The position numbers were made by a program, and so were the translations under genes. A stretch of DNA of 64,000 nt, from positions 3,237,001 through 3,301,000 of the forward strand of contig NZ_CP108093.1 of the NCBI RefSeq assembly GCF_036188265.1, given 5' to 3'. Origin of the DNA: Streptomyces sp. NBC_00247 (lineage in GTDB: Bacteria > Actinomycetota > Actinomycetes > Streptomycetales > Streptomycetaceae). Under the pieces are notes generated by a model. The model did not search any database and was not told where the DNA came from. It saw only the letters and a list, made by a program, of their open reading frames with translations. Positions within the stretch are counted from its first letter, which is position 1. The number at the start of each line of letters is the position of its first letter. Positions 18,227 to 26,245 of this stretch are shown piece after piece.

Positions 18227-19822
18227 CTACGCGGCGCGGTTGGTGCGGCGCACCGCGGCTGCGGCGCGTGCCTCCGGCGTCGCCAGGTCGGTACGGCGGC
18301 TGCGGCCGGAGCCCGAGCGGGCCCCGGCGCCGGGACCCCGCCCGCGGCCCATGAAGGCACCGCCGCGGGACTTGCCGGAGGACTTGGGGCGCTCGGACGG
18401 CGGGCTGCTGATGACGACCGGGACACCGGACGGGGTCCGGGCGCCGGTGATCCGGCTCAGCTCGGCCTCACCGGACCGGACCTGGGCGATCTGCGGGGTG
18501 ATGCCCGCGTCCTGCATCAGGCGGGTCATCTCGCGGCGCTGGTTGGGCAGCACCAGCGTGACGACGCTGCCGGACTCACCGGCGCGCGCGGTACGCCCGC
18601 CACGGTGCAGGTAGTCCTTGTGGTCGCTCGGCGGGTCGACGTTGACGACGAGGTCGAGGTTGTCGACGTGGATGCCGCGCGCCGCGACGTTCGTGGCGAC
18701 CAGCACGGTGACGTGCCCGGTCTTGAAACGGTCCAGGGTGCGGGTGCGCTGCGGCTGCGACTTGCCGCCGTGCAGCGCGGCGGCCCGGACACCGCTGGCC
18801 AGCAGGTGGTCGGTGAGCCGGTCCACGGCGTGCTTGGTGTCCAGGAACATGATCACGCGACCCTCGCGGGCGGCGATCTCCGTGGTGGTGGCGTACTTGT
18901 CGGCGCCCTGCACGTAGAGCACGTGGTGCTCCATCGTGGTGACGGCACCGGCGGCCGGGTCGACGGAGTGCACGACCGGGTCGTGCAGGTAGCGACGGAC
19001 CAGCAGGTCGACGTTCTTGTCGAGGGTGGCCGAGAAGAGCATCCGCTGCCCCTCCGGGTTCACCTGGTCGAGCAGCTCGGTGACCTGCGGCATGAAGCCC
19101 ATGTCGGCCATCTGGTCGGCCTCGTCGAGCACCGTGATGGTGACCCGGTCGAGCTTGCAGTCGCCGCGCTCGATGAGGTCCTTGAGCCGGCCCGGCGTGG
19201 CGACGACGACTTCGGCACCGCCGCGCAGCGCGCTGGCCTGCCGGCCGATCGACATGCCGCCGACGACGGTGGCGAGCCGCAGCTTCAGCGACCGGGCGTA
19301 CGGGGTGAGCGCGTCGGTCACCTGCTGCGCCAGCTCACGGGTGGGTACGAGGACCAGGGCGAGCGGCCTGCGGGCGTCCGCGCGGCGGCCCTCGGTACGG
19401 GCCAGCAGGGCGAGGCCGAAGGCCAGCGTCTTGCCGGAGCCGGTACGGCCGCGGCCGAGGACGTCGCGTCCGGCGAGCGAGTTGGGGAGGGTGGCCGCCT
19501 GGATCGGGAACGGCACGGTGACGCCCTCGACGACGAGCGTCGCCTTCAGGGGCGCGGGCAGCTCCATCTCGTCGAAGGCCTCGACGGCCGGGAGACCCGG
19601 GTTGATCGTGACGGGCAGGGCGAACTCGCTCCTGCCCGCGGGCCTGCGGCTGCCCTGGCCGCCGGAGCGGCGCGGTCCGCCGCCGGAGCCGCCGGGACGG
19701 CCTCCGCCGGAATACCTCGGGCCTCCGCCGAAGCCGGAGCCACCGCCGGAGGAGGAGCCGGAACCACCGGATCGGGTGCGGGAAAACCTGTCGTTCGAGC
19801 GGGGCGTGCGATCGCGGTTCAT
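18227..19822 (-). CDS. DEAD-box RNA helicase
   Basis: A 531-residue ATP-dependent RNA helicase. After a 65-residue Gly/Ser/Arg-rich N-terminus come motif I GRGRTGSGKT, PTRELAQQ, TPGRL, motif II VLDEADQM, motif III FSATL, and in the second domain VATNVAARGIHVDN and HRGGRTARAG. A basic, Gly/Arg-rich C-terminus (MGRGRGPGAGARSGSGRSRR) probably binds RNA. ATG 19822 follows AGGAAAGG. It lies downstream of the cold-shock gene on the same strand. This csp-helicase order is conserved in Streptomyces and fits a job in unwinding mRNA or rRNA in the cold. Confidence 0.95.
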   Translation of the reverse strand: MNRDRTPRSNDRFSRTRSGGSGSSSGGGSGFGGGPRYSGGGRPGGSGGGPRRSGGQGSRRPAGRSEFALPVTINPGLPAVEAFDEMELPAPLKATLVVEGVTVPFPIQAATLPNSLAGRDVLGRGRTGSGKTLAFGLALLARTEGRRADARRPLALVLVPTRELAQQVTDALTPYARSLKLRLATVVGGMSIGRQASALRGGAEVVVATPGRLKDLIERGDCKLDRVTITVLDEADQMADMGFMPQVTELLDQVNPEGQRMLFSATLDKNVDLLVRRYLHDPVVHSVDPAAGAVTTMEHHVLYVQGADKYATTTEIAAREGRVIMFLDTKHAVDRLTDHLLASGVRAAALHGGKSQPQRTRTLDRFKTGHVTVLVATNVAARGIHVDNLDLVVNVDPPSDHKDYLHRGGRTARAGESGSVVTLVLPNQRREMTRLMQDAGITPQIAQVRSGEAELSRITGARTPSGVPVVISSPPSERPKSSGKSRGGAFMGRGRGPGAGARSGSGRSRRTDLATPEARAAAAVRRTNRAA

Positions 19823-20047
19823 GGAGAACCTTTCCTCGATGGGCACGTATCGAGGGATTCTCTGTGAAGAGCGACGACCGAAAGGGCGCCCAGAATCGCA
19901 AGAACGAGCCGATGAACGGGACAAATACGGAAACAGGAGAACCGGGAGCGGAACTCCTGTCGAAAAACGGGAAACGCCGGATGAACGGGCGAAAAAGAAA
20001 TCCGGCCCAGGGACATCATCCCGCACGGCCGGAAACGCCAACGAGCC

Positions 20048-20075
20048 GGGGCCCGCACCCCAAGGTGCGGGCCCC
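20048..20075 (-). terminator. Terminator of the cold-shock gene
   Basis: A perfect 12-bp stem, GGGGCCCGCACC at 20048-20059 with its complement at 20064-20075, and a 4-nt loop. It lies 26 bp after the csp stop and before the helicase start at 19822, so the helicase probably has its own promoter or is read through. Confidence 0.8.
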
Positions 20076-20100
20076 AGCTGCGTGGAACGTCTGCGCGAGA

Positions 20101-20304
20101 TCAGGCAGGAGTGATGTTCTCGGCCTGCGGGCCCTTCTGGCCCTGGGTGATGTCGAAGTTCACCTTCTGGCCCTCCTGCAGCTCACGGAAGCCCTGGGCG
20201 GCGATGTTCGAGTAGTGGGCGAAGACGTCAGCGCCGCCACCGTCCTGCTCGATGAAGCCGAAGCCCTTTTCCGAGTTGAACCACTTCACGGTTCCAGTAG
20301 CCAT
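20101..20304 (-). CDS. csp: Cold-shock protein, CspA family
   Basis: A 67-residue single-stranded nucleic acid binding protein with the beta-barrel cold-shock domain. It starts [19 protein letters not shown] (RNP-1 KGFGFI) and continues DVFAHYS (RNP-2). It acts as an RNA chaperone. The ATG at 20304 has AAGGAG 8 bp upstream. A long non-coding leader lies upstream, as in many csp genes, and a 12-bp stem terminator follows. The gene next door encodes a DEAD-box helicase, a common functional partner. Confidence 0.97.
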   Translation of the reverse strand: MATGTVKWFNSEKGFGFIEQDGGGADVFAHYSNIAAQGFRELQEGQKVNFDITQGQKGPQAENITPA

Positions 20305-20497
20305 GTCAGTCTCCTTGGGGGCATAACCCGCAGACACGCACTGTGCGTGTCCAACGTCGCCGTGATGATTACCCCGTCCGGGATGAATACCGGAAATACA
20401 AAACCGCACCCACCGGTGTACGACCGGCAAGAGCGCGTGAAGTTCTTGGGAACCACAACTGCAACTTCAACAACCGTAGCACGATGCAAGCAAAAGA

Positions 20498-20523
20498 GGG
20501 CGGTACGTAATTACGTTCCGCCC
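20498..20523. promoter_or_regulatory. 26-bp palindrome upstream of csp
   Basis: GGGCGG-T-ACGTAA at 20498-20510 is followed directly by TTACGT-T-CCGCCC, a palindrome broken only by one T:T position. It is about 195 bp upstream of the csp ATG, where the promoter of the long csp leader could be. The core ACGTAATTACGT is a possible repressor site. Confidence 0.55.
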
Positions 20524-20558
20524 GGGGCGCCATAAATTCTCCTCGCTCATTGTCCGTA

Positions 20559-20582
20559 TATCTGCTTCGGCGGAAGCAGATA
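20559..20582 (-). terminator. Hairpin after the merR-like gene
   Basis: TATCTGCTTC (20559-20568) and GAAGCAGATA (20573-20582) form a perfect 10-bp stem with a 4-nt loop, starting 2 bp after the stop codon of the minus-strand MerR-like gene. Confidence 0.8.
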
Positions 20583-20583
20583 T

Positions 20584-20973
20584 TCAGGACTCGCCGGGAC
20601 CTTCGCCCCCTTCGGACCTTCCGGACCCCCCGGAACCGTCCGCGCGCCGGCCGCCACGGCCCGCGCGCAGCTCCTCGTTGAGGCGGAGCGCGTCTTCGAG
20701 CTGGTCCTCCAGGATCACGATCCTGCAGGCCGCCTCCACCGGCGTCCCGCTGTCCACCAGCTCGCGGGCGCGGGCGGCGACGCGGAGCTGATAGCGCGAG
20801 TAGCGGCGGTGGCCGCCCTCGGACCGCAGGGGCGTGATCAGGCGGGCGTCTCCGAGCGCCCGCAGGAAGGCGGGTGTCGCGCCGATCATCTCGGCGGCCC
20901 TCCCCATCGTGTACGCGGGGTAGTCGTCGTCGTCCAGCCGGTCGACGACGTGATGTGTGGCTTCCGGGGGCAT
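20584..20973 (-). CDS. MerR-family-like helix-turn-helix regulator
   Basis: 129 residues. The DNA-binding part is YTMGRAAEMIGATPAFLRALGDARLITPLRSEGGHRRYSRYQL, a MerR-type winged helix with the GGHRRY wing. A short coiled-coil helix (IVILEDQLEDALRLNEEL) follows for dimerisation. There is no metal-binding Cys or effector domain. The ATG at 20973 has AAGAGGTG upstream; the longer frame to 21150 is rejected. It lies upstream of csp on the same strand, separated by a terminator hairpin, and might control the cold-shock block. That link rests on position only. Confidence 0.88.
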   Translation of the reverse strand: MPPEATHHVVDRLDDDDYPAYTMGRAAEMIGATPAFLRALGDARLITPLRSEGGHRRYSRYQLRVAARARELVDSGTPVEAACRIVILEDQLEDALRLNEELRAGRGGRRADGSGGSGRSEGGEGPGES

Positions 20974-21252
20974 AGCACCTCTTCCGGGACCACGCGAGGG
21001 ACCGGGAGGGCGGCCTGTCCGCTCCCCGGGGACGCCTGCGAGTCCCAGAACACTTGTGTCCAGATCAGTCACCTCTATCGTAGCCGCGACAGTTTTTCCC
21101 GTCTCGTGGAGCGAGGGTTTCTTCGCCTCCTTGCTGTCCCGCGCGCGCATCCGTCGCGCCGTCCGGGACGACCCGCGCCACCGACTCCCGGGCCGGGCCT
21201 CTCGCGCGTCGCGCGTCGCGCGCCGGACGACCGACCGGACGGTCGAACTGAG

Positions 21253-21268
21253 CTGACCTACCGGTCAG
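21253..21268. promoter_or_regulatory. Operator-like palindrome CTGACC-TACC-GGTCAG
   Basis: A 16-bp inverted repeat with 6-bp arms and a 4-bp centre, of the kind bound by TetR-type repressors. It lies about 280 bp upstream of the merR-like start and 290 bp upstream of the small gene at 21556, so its target is unclear. Confidence 0.45.
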
Positions 21269-21298
21269 TTGTCGCCGGACGCGGGGCGGGCCATAATG

Positions 21299-21346
21299 CA
21301 TGACGTAGCCCTTCACGCATCCCCCGTCGTGAAGGGCTACGTCATG
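21299..21346. terminator. Perfect 19-bp stem hairpin
   Basis: CATGACGTAGCCCTTCACG at 21299-21317 is exactly inverted at 21328-21346, with a 10-nt loop, and is followed by TTT on the plus strand. No gene ends nearby on either strand, so it may terminate an unannotated transcript or be a regulatory RNA structure. Confidence 0.7.
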
Positions 21347-21555
21347 TTTCCGGCCCGAACCCGTCCGCGTCCGGGACTACTTGGCGGCGGCTCACACGGT
21401 GGATCACGGCGTGGCCCACGGCGTGGATCGCCGCGTGGCCCACGCGGGGGCGCGGGCCGCGTTTGCGGGCGGCGCGCAGGGCCGGTTACGTGGAACGCGT
21501 ACGAGTCCGGGCCGCGCGCACGGGTCCGGCCGGTGCCGTCAGGAGGGACGCACAG

Positions 21556-21891
21556 ATGTCCGGAAAGAGGTCCCGGAAGGCCGTGACGCCGCAGAAGCAC
21601 GGCCCCCGCGGAAAGCACGGGAAGCATGAGGCGTCCGGCGACTTCGGGGGCGCCGAGGGGGCGGAGAAGTCCGCAGCGGCGGGTCCCTCCAAGGGACGCC
21701 TGCTGCTCAAGGTCGGGACGAGTGCCCTCGCGATCTTCCGTGCGGTCAAGCGGGTCCGCCGCACCACGGGGCGGGCGGACAAGCTGCTCGCCGCCGACGC
21801 CGTCGCCGGGCTGCTGCCGATGATCACCGCGGTCGCCATCGTGGTGCGCCAGCTGCGGCGTAAACCGCAGTCCGCGCACGCCACTCCTTAG
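21556..21891 (+). CDS. Small basic protein of unknown function, possible membrane helix
   Basis: I do not recognise this 111-residue protein. It starts very basic (MSGKRSRKAVTPQKHGPRGKH), has a Gly/Ala/Glu-rich linker, then KGRLLLKVGTSALAIFRAVKRVRRTTGRADKLL and a hydrophobic segment AVAGLLPMITAVAIVVRQLRR that could be one transmembrane helix or an amphipathic anchor. AGGAGGG lies 8 bp before the ATG, and codon use is typical for the genome. It stands alone between the merR-like gene and a GNAT gene. Confidence 0.7.
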   Translation: MSGKRSRKAVTPQKHGPRGKHGKHEASGDFGGAEGAEKSAAAGPSKGRLLLKVGTSALAIFRAVKRVRRTTGRADKLLAADAVAGLLPMITAVAIVVRQLRRKPQSAHATP

Positions 21892-21981
21892 GGCAGTTTC
21901 CGGGGGCGCGCCGGGCGCATGGGGCCCGGAATCCGGCGGAATGGCCCCGGTGCCCGGGCCTGCCCGGGGTACGACTGGTCC

Positions 21982-22836
21982 GTGTCCACCTTCGAGATCA
22001 CCACCGCGAGCGCCGACGACATGCCCACCCTGGCCGCCTGGGCCCACGAGGAGGGATGGAACCCGGGGCTCGCCGACGAGGGCCCGTTCTTCACGGCGGA
22101 CCCCTGCGGCTTCCTCCTCGGCCGGCTCGACGGGGAGCCCGCCACCTCCGTGTCGGTCGTCCGCTACGGCTCCGGCTACGCCTTCCTCGGCTTCTACCTC
22201 ACCCGCCCCCACCTGCGCGGGCAGGGCTACGGCCTGCGCACCTGGCGGGCCGGTACGGCGCGCCTCAGCGGGCGCACCATCGGGCTCGACGGCGTACCCG
22301 ACCAGCAGGCCAACTACCGCAGGTCGGGCTTCCGTACGGAGTGGAGCAACGCGCGGTACGAGGGGTTCCCGGCGGCCGGGGCGGTGCTCCCGCCGGGGCT
22401 GCGGCTGGCCGACGCCCGCTCGGTGCCCTTCGACCGGCTGGCGGCGTACGACCGGCGGTTCTTCCCGGCCCCGCGCGAGGCGTTCCTCGCGGCGTGGATC
22501 ACCGCTCCGCGGCGGACGGCGCTCGTCGTGGTGCGGGAGGAGGACGGCGCGGTCGAGGGGTTCGGGGTGGTGCGGGCCTGCCGTGCCGCGTCCCGGGTGG
22601 GCCCGCTGTACGCGGCTTCGCCGGACGTGGCGGCGGCACTGCTCGGCGCCCTCGCCGCCGCCGCGCCGGGGACGCCGGTGGCGGTGGACGTGCCCGACAT
22701 CAACCCCGTGGGGGTGCGGCTGGCGGAGCAGCTGGGTCTGGAGCCGTCGTTCGGGACGGCCCGAATGTACGCGGGGCCGGTACCTGAGTTCGACCGGGGC
22801 GGGGTGTACGGGCTCACCAGTCTGGAGCTGGGCTGA
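21982..22836 (+). CDS. GNAT family N-acetyltransferase with C-terminal second domain
   Basis: About 284 residues. The first half is a GNAT fold: it begins FEITTASADDMPTLAAWAHEEGWNPG and carries the acetyl-CoA motif FYLTRPHLRGQGYGLRTW. The second half (DARSVPFDRLAAYDRRFFPAPREAFLAAWI, then GFGVVRACRAASRVGPLYA) matches the YitH/HolE-like second acetyltransferase domain. It transfers acetyl from acetyl-CoA to an unknown amine. I use the GTG at 21982; there is no strong ribosome binding site, and a start at 21919 is possible but has atypical sequence. Confidence 0.87.
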   Translation: MSTFEITTASADDMPTLAAWAHEEGWNPGLADEGPFFTADPCGFLLGRLDGEPATSVSVVRYGSGYAFLGFYLTRPHLRGQGYGLRTWRAGTARLSGRTIGLDGVPDQQANYRRSGFRTEWSNARYEGFPAAGAVLPPGLRLADARSVPFDRLAAYDRRFFPAPREAFLAAWITAPRRTALVVVREEDGAVEGFGVVRACRAASRVGPLYAASPDVAAALLGALAAAAPGTPVAVDVPDINPVGVRLAEQLGLEPSFGTARMYAGPVPEFDRGGVYGLTSLELG

Positions 22837-22860
22837 CGCCCGGCCGGTCCGGGCCGTGCG

Positions 22861-24708
22861 TCAGCCTCCCATCAGGCGTGGACCGGCGGCGGGGCGGGGG
22901 CCGTCGACGAGTTTCGGCCCGGTCGGGCGGAAGGGCCGCCGGGTCCTGGCGGAGTCGGCCGTCCACCGGCCGAAGCCGGTGTCCTCCCGGATGCGCGAGG
23001 CGAGGACGGCGATGTCGTCGTCGGCGCCCTCGCCGAACCGGTCGATGGCCTCGTCCAGCAGGTCTTCCAGGTCGCCGCTCTCCGGCATGGTCAGCGTCGA
23101 GAGGCGGCGTACGGAGACGTCGATGTCCTCGCCCCGGCGTTCCACCAGCCCGTCCGTGTACATGAAGAGGACGGTGCCGGGGCCGCACGGCACGGCGTCG
23201 GTGCGGTAGCCGCCGAACCCCATGCCCAGCGGCGGGCCGGGCTTCACGGGCACCACCCGTGAGCGGTTCGCGCCGGGGTCGATGAAGACGGGCGGGAGGT
23301 GTCCGGCGCTCGCCACCTCGCACATCCCGGCGTAGCGGTCGACCACGGCGAGCAGGCAGGTGGCGGCCCGGTCCAGGCCCGATCGCTGCACCATGGCGTC
23401 GAGTTGCTCCAGGATGCGGTGCGGGGGCAGGTCCTCGCCCGCGAGCAGCCGCAGCAGCGAGCGGTAGTGGCTCATCGCCACCGCGGCTTCCACGCCGTGG
23501 CCCATGACGTCGCCCATCGCCTTGAGGTGGCGCCCGTCGTGCAGGGGTACGACGTCGAACCAGTCGCCGCCCACCACCGCGCCCCGGTCGGCGGGCAGAT
23601 AACGGGTGGCGACCTCCACGTGCGGGTGGGCTCCGCGCGGTTCGGAGAGCAGGGAGGCCTGGAGCTCTCGGGCGATGGTGTGTTCGCGGGCGTAGCGGCG
23701 GGCGTGGTCGAGGTCGGTGGCGGCCCGGCCGGCGAGTTCCACGGCGACGAGCACGTCCTCGTCGTCGAAGGGCCGCGACTCCTTCGAGCGGACCAGGCTC
23801 AGTGCCCCGAGGGACACGCCCCGGGCGGCGAGCGGGACGACGAGGGCGGTGCGCAGGCCGGAGGCCCGGTAGGCGGCGATCAGGTCGGCTCGGGCGTCGG
23901 CCCGGCCGAACTCGTTCCCTTCCCCGAGGTCCATGACGACGGGCTCGCCCGCGGCCAGGCACCGGGAGACGGTCGCGTCCTCCGCGTAGTCGATGTACTC
24001 GCCCGTGTTGCTGAAGACCGCGGCTCCGCCCTGGTAGGCGGGGGCGGCGGCGAAACCGGCACGCCGCATCCGCAGGACGCCGGGCGGGGCCTGGCGGACG
24101 GTGTGCCCGATGTCGGGCGGGAAGACCTCCACCGCGGCAAAGTCGGCGAGCGCGGGGACGACGAAGCGGGCGAGTTCCTGGCAGGTGGTGTCCATGTCGA
24201 GAGTGGTCCCGATGTTGACGGCGGCCGTCGAGAGGAGTGTGAGGTGCCTGCGGGCGCGTTCGAGATCCCGTTCCTCGTTCTTGACCTCGCTCATCTCCAC
24301 CAGGACGCACAGGACACCGATCGGAGCCCCGTTCTGCTCCAGCCGGTGGTAGGCGGCCTGCCAGTAGCGCTCCTCGTGCCGGGAGACGCCCCAGGACTGG
24401 CCCTGGGTCATGGACGTGCGGGGCTTCCCGTCCCGGAGGACGAGGCGCATGACGTGGTCGCGGGCGTCGAGTTGCGGCAGCACCTCCTGGACCGTGCGGC
24501 CGAGGTGGGCGGCGGCGGAGAGGCCGTTGAACGCTTCGAGGGCCGGGTTCACGTAGACGTACCGCAGACGGGTGTCGAAGACCGCCACCCCGGCGGGGGA
24601 GCCTCCGGCGAAGGCGGCCACGGCGTCGAGGCCGGCCGGGGCGACCGCATCCGGGCCGGGGCCCCCGGGAGGCTCGGGCGGCGGTCGCTCGTCGGTTCTG
24701 CCCTCCAC
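22861..24708 (-). CDS. PAS-GAF-PP2C (SpoIIE/RsbU-type) serine phosphatase
   Basis: A 615-residue cytoplasmic sensor-phosphatase. A PAS fold (GVAVFDTRLRYVYVNPALEAFNGL, residues about 40-140) is followed by a linker and a GAF domain (NIGTTLDMDTTCQELARFVVPALADFAAVEVF, about 160-335). The C-terminal PP2C phosphatase has metal-binding VGGDWFDVVPL, MGDVMGHGVEAA, SAGHLPPV, LFMYTDGLVE and DDDIAVL. Such enzymes dephosphorylate anti-sigma factor antagonists. Streptomyces encodes dozens, usually orphan as here. There is no kinase-like C-terminal domain. The GTG at 24708 follows GGGAG. Confidence 0.93.
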   Translation of the reverse strand: MEGRTDERPPPEPPGGPGPDAVAPAGLDAVAAFAGGSPAGVAVFDTRLRYVYVNPALEAFNGLSAAAHLGRTVQEVLPQLDARDHVMRLVLRDGKPRTSMTQGQSWGVSRHEERYWQAAYHRLEQNGAPIGVLCVLVEMSEVKNEERDLERARRHLTLLSTAAVNIGTTLDMDTTCQELARFVVPALADFAAVEVFPPDIGHTVRQAPPGVLRMRRAGFAAAPAYQGGAAVFSNTGEYIDYAEDATVSRCLAAGEPVVMDLGEGNEFGRADARADLIAAYRASGLRTALVVPLAARGVSLGALSLVRSKESRPFDDEDVLVAVELAGRAATDLDHARRYAREHTIARELQASLLSEPRGAHPHVEVATRYLPADRGAVVGGDWFDVVPLHDGRHLKAMGDVMGHGVEAAVAMSHYRSLLRLLAGEDLPPHRILEQLDAMVQRSGLDRAATCLLAVVDRYAGMCEVASAGHLPPVFIDPGANRSRVVPVKPGPPLGMGFGGYRTDAVPCGPGTVLFMYTDGLVERRGEDIDVSVRRLSTLTMPESGDLEDLLDEAIDRFGEGADDDIAVLASRIREDTGFGRWTADSARTRRPFRPTGPKLVDGPRPAAGPRLMGG

Positions 24709-24771
24709 CGGAATCTCCCGCCGTCGTCGCCCGCTCGCTCGTGGCCTGCCGGATTACCATCGTCTGCCGCG

Positions 24772-24809
24772 CCCGGGGGCCCCGCATCCGCAGACGCGGG
24801 GCCCCCGGG
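24772..24809 (-). terminator. Terminator of the alpha/beta hydrolase gene
   Basis: A perfect 14-bp GC stem (24772-24785 with 24796-24809) and a 10-nt loop, beginning 8 bp after the stop of the minus-strand hydrolase. No U-run. Confidence 0.8.
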
Positions 24810-24817
24810 CCCGGGGG

Positions 24818-25612
24818 TCAGCGGGCGGGGAGTCCGTCGAAGTCCAGCGTTCCGGCCGTGGCCTCCGCGCTCACGGGGAGCCGCAGGACCTCCGCGACCG
24901 CGTGGGGCACCGGGGTCAGGCCCAGCAGTCCGGTGACGAGCGCGGTCGTGGTGCGGTGCCAGGCGGGGGCGCGGCGGATCATCGCGTGGTCGCTGCCCCG
25001 CACGGTGATCAGGCAGGTACGGGCTCCGGCGCGCCGGGCGCGGGTGGCCAGGGACTGGGTGGCCTGCGGGCTGGTGACCCGGTCGCGGGTGCTGTGCAGG
25101 AGGACCACGTCCCGCCCGGCGAGCTGGGTGACCGGGTCGCCGGGCGGGCACCAGGGGGCGAGCCCGACGACCCCGCGGACCAGGGGGTGGCCTCCGGCGC
25201 GCAGGGCGGCGCGGGCACCCATGGAGTGGCCGAGCAGGATCACCGGCAGGTCACCCGCCTCGTCCTGGAGCTCGTCCAGGGCCTGCACCGCGTCGTGGAA
25301 GGCGTCGTCCCGCTCGCCGTTCCACCCCCGGTGGCCGTACCGCACCCGGCGCACCAGTACGGGGCCCCAGGGGCTCCCGTCACCGCGGCGCCCGCCGATC
25401 GCCGGTTCGCCGGTCGCGTGTTCGCCGGGCGGCCGTTCTCCGGTCCTCGGTTCCCCGCTCGCGCGTTCCCCGGTCGCCCGGACGAGGGACCGGATGAACG
25501 GCCACATCCGCAGGCCGGGGAGGTTGAGCAGGCCGGGCGGCGGCGGCTCGGTCCCTCTGGCCCGGCCGCCGTGCAGGACGAGCACCGCTGCCGAGGGCAT
25601 CTGCGGGGCCAC
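24818..25612 (-). CDS. Alpha/beta hydrolase with an inserted pentapeptide repeat
   Basis: About 264 residues of the alpha/beta hydrolase fold. VLVLHGG is the oxyanion strand, ILLGHSMGARAAL the nucleophile elbow (Ser), LLHSTRDRVTSP the Asp region and GSDHAMIRR the His. It resembles dienelactone-hydrolase-like lipase/esterase relatives of unknown substrate. Between the lid region (SLVR) and GGRRGDGSPWG is an in-frame array of five-residue repeats of the type A-T-G-E-R. The GTG at 25612 has AGGAGG 5 bp upstream; a longer frame to 25711 lacks this. It is divergent from the peroxiredoxin gene. Confidence 0.87.
   Translation of the reverse strand: MAPQMPSAAVLVLHGGRARGTEPPPPGLLNLPGLRMWPFIRSLVRATGERASGEPRTGERPPGEHATGEPAIGGRRGDGSPWGPVLVRRVRYGHRGWNGERDDAFHDAVQALDELQDEAGDLPVILLGHSMGARAALRAGGHPLVRGVVGLAPWCPPGDPVTQLAGRDVVLLHSTRDRVTSPQATQSLATRARRAGARTCLITVRGSDHAMIRRAPAWHRTTTALVTGLLGLTPVPHAVAEVLRLPVSAEATAGTLDFDGLPAR
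25394..25477. repeat. 15-bp coding tandem repeat, about 6 copies
   Basis: Inside the hydrolase gene a 15-bp unit is repeated in frame and encodes xxGEx pentapeptides (ATGER, ASGEP, RTGER, PPGEH, ATGEP, AIGG). It adds about 28 residues to a surface loop. Confidence 0.85.
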
Positions 25613-25746
25613 GCGCACCTCCTGGGTGGTGGGACGGTTCGCCCTTACGAGGAGCATGCTCGTGCGGAGCACCTGGGCACATTCTCGTAGGAACCCCTGC
25701 GCGGCGGGCACCTCGCCGCGAACATTCCCCGGACGAAGGAGACATC

Positions 25747-26232
25747 ATGGCATCAGGTCCTCAGATCGGCGCCCCGGCACCGGAGTTCACCCTCCCGGGT
25801 GGGGAGCTCGTGGGCGAGGAGTTCGTGCGCCGGGACTACTTCCGCGACAGCGCGCCGGGCCGGGCGCTGATCCTCGCCTTCTATCCCGGCGACAACACGG
25901 CGGTCTGCACCCGGCAGCTCTGCTCGTACTCCTCGGGTCTGGAGGTCTTCGAGGGGCTCGGCGCGGACGTCTGGGGAATCAGTCCACAGGGTGTGGACAG
26001 TCACGAGAGCTTCGCCCGCGGCCGGGGGCTGCGGATGCCGCTGCTGGCCGACGCGGACCGCGCGGTCGCCCGCGCGTACGGGGTCGCCGCGCCCGGTATC
26101 GGGGTGCGCCGCTCGGTGTTCCTCATCGGCCCGGACGGTGTGCTGAGGTGGAAGCACGTGGCACTGATCGGCGCGACCTTCCAGTCCGTCGACAAACTGG
26201 CCGAGCAGCTCACCGCCATCGGGGCCGTCTGA
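25747..26232 (+). CDS. Peroxiredoxin (AhpC/TSA, Bcp/PrxQ type)
   Basis: A 161-residue thiol peroxidase that reduces H2O2 and organic peroxides. After IGAPAPEFTLPGGE comes LAFYPGDNTAVCTRQLC, with the peroxidatic Cys in the TAVC position and a second Cys five residues later, the spacing of atypical two-Cys PrxQ enzymes. GPDGVLRWKHV closes the fold. The normal PGxT Pro before the Cys is replaced by NTAV. The ATG is at 25747, divergent from the hydrolase, with GAAGGAG upstream. Reductant probably thioredoxin. Confidence 0.92.
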   Translation: MASGPQIGAPAPEFTLPGGELVGEEFVRRDYFRDSAPGRALILAFYPGDNTAVCTRQLCSYSSGLEVFEGLGADVWGISPQGVDSHESFARGRGLRMPLLADADRAVARAYGVAAPGIGVRRSVFLIGPDGVLRWKHVALIGATFQSVDKLAEQLTAIGAV

Positions 26233-26245
26233 CGCGAGCCCTCCC

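Larger units (their letters stand above)
20974..21555. other. Non-coding region with operator-like and hairpin elements
   Basis: I see no convincing gene here. The region holds the merR upstream sequence, a 16-bp palindrome at 21253-21268 and a strong hairpin at 21299-21346. A GC-rich stretch at 21375-21470 contains several imperfect GTGGATCACGGCGTGGCCCA-like repeats. The ribosome binding site of the next gene (AGGAGGG) is at its end. Confidence 0.5.

Noticed and set aside
15862..18426. An 854-codon frame antisense to the MMPL gene
   Set aside because: It mirrors a well-supported MMPL protein; its translation is His/Glu/Arg/Gln-rich without any domain.
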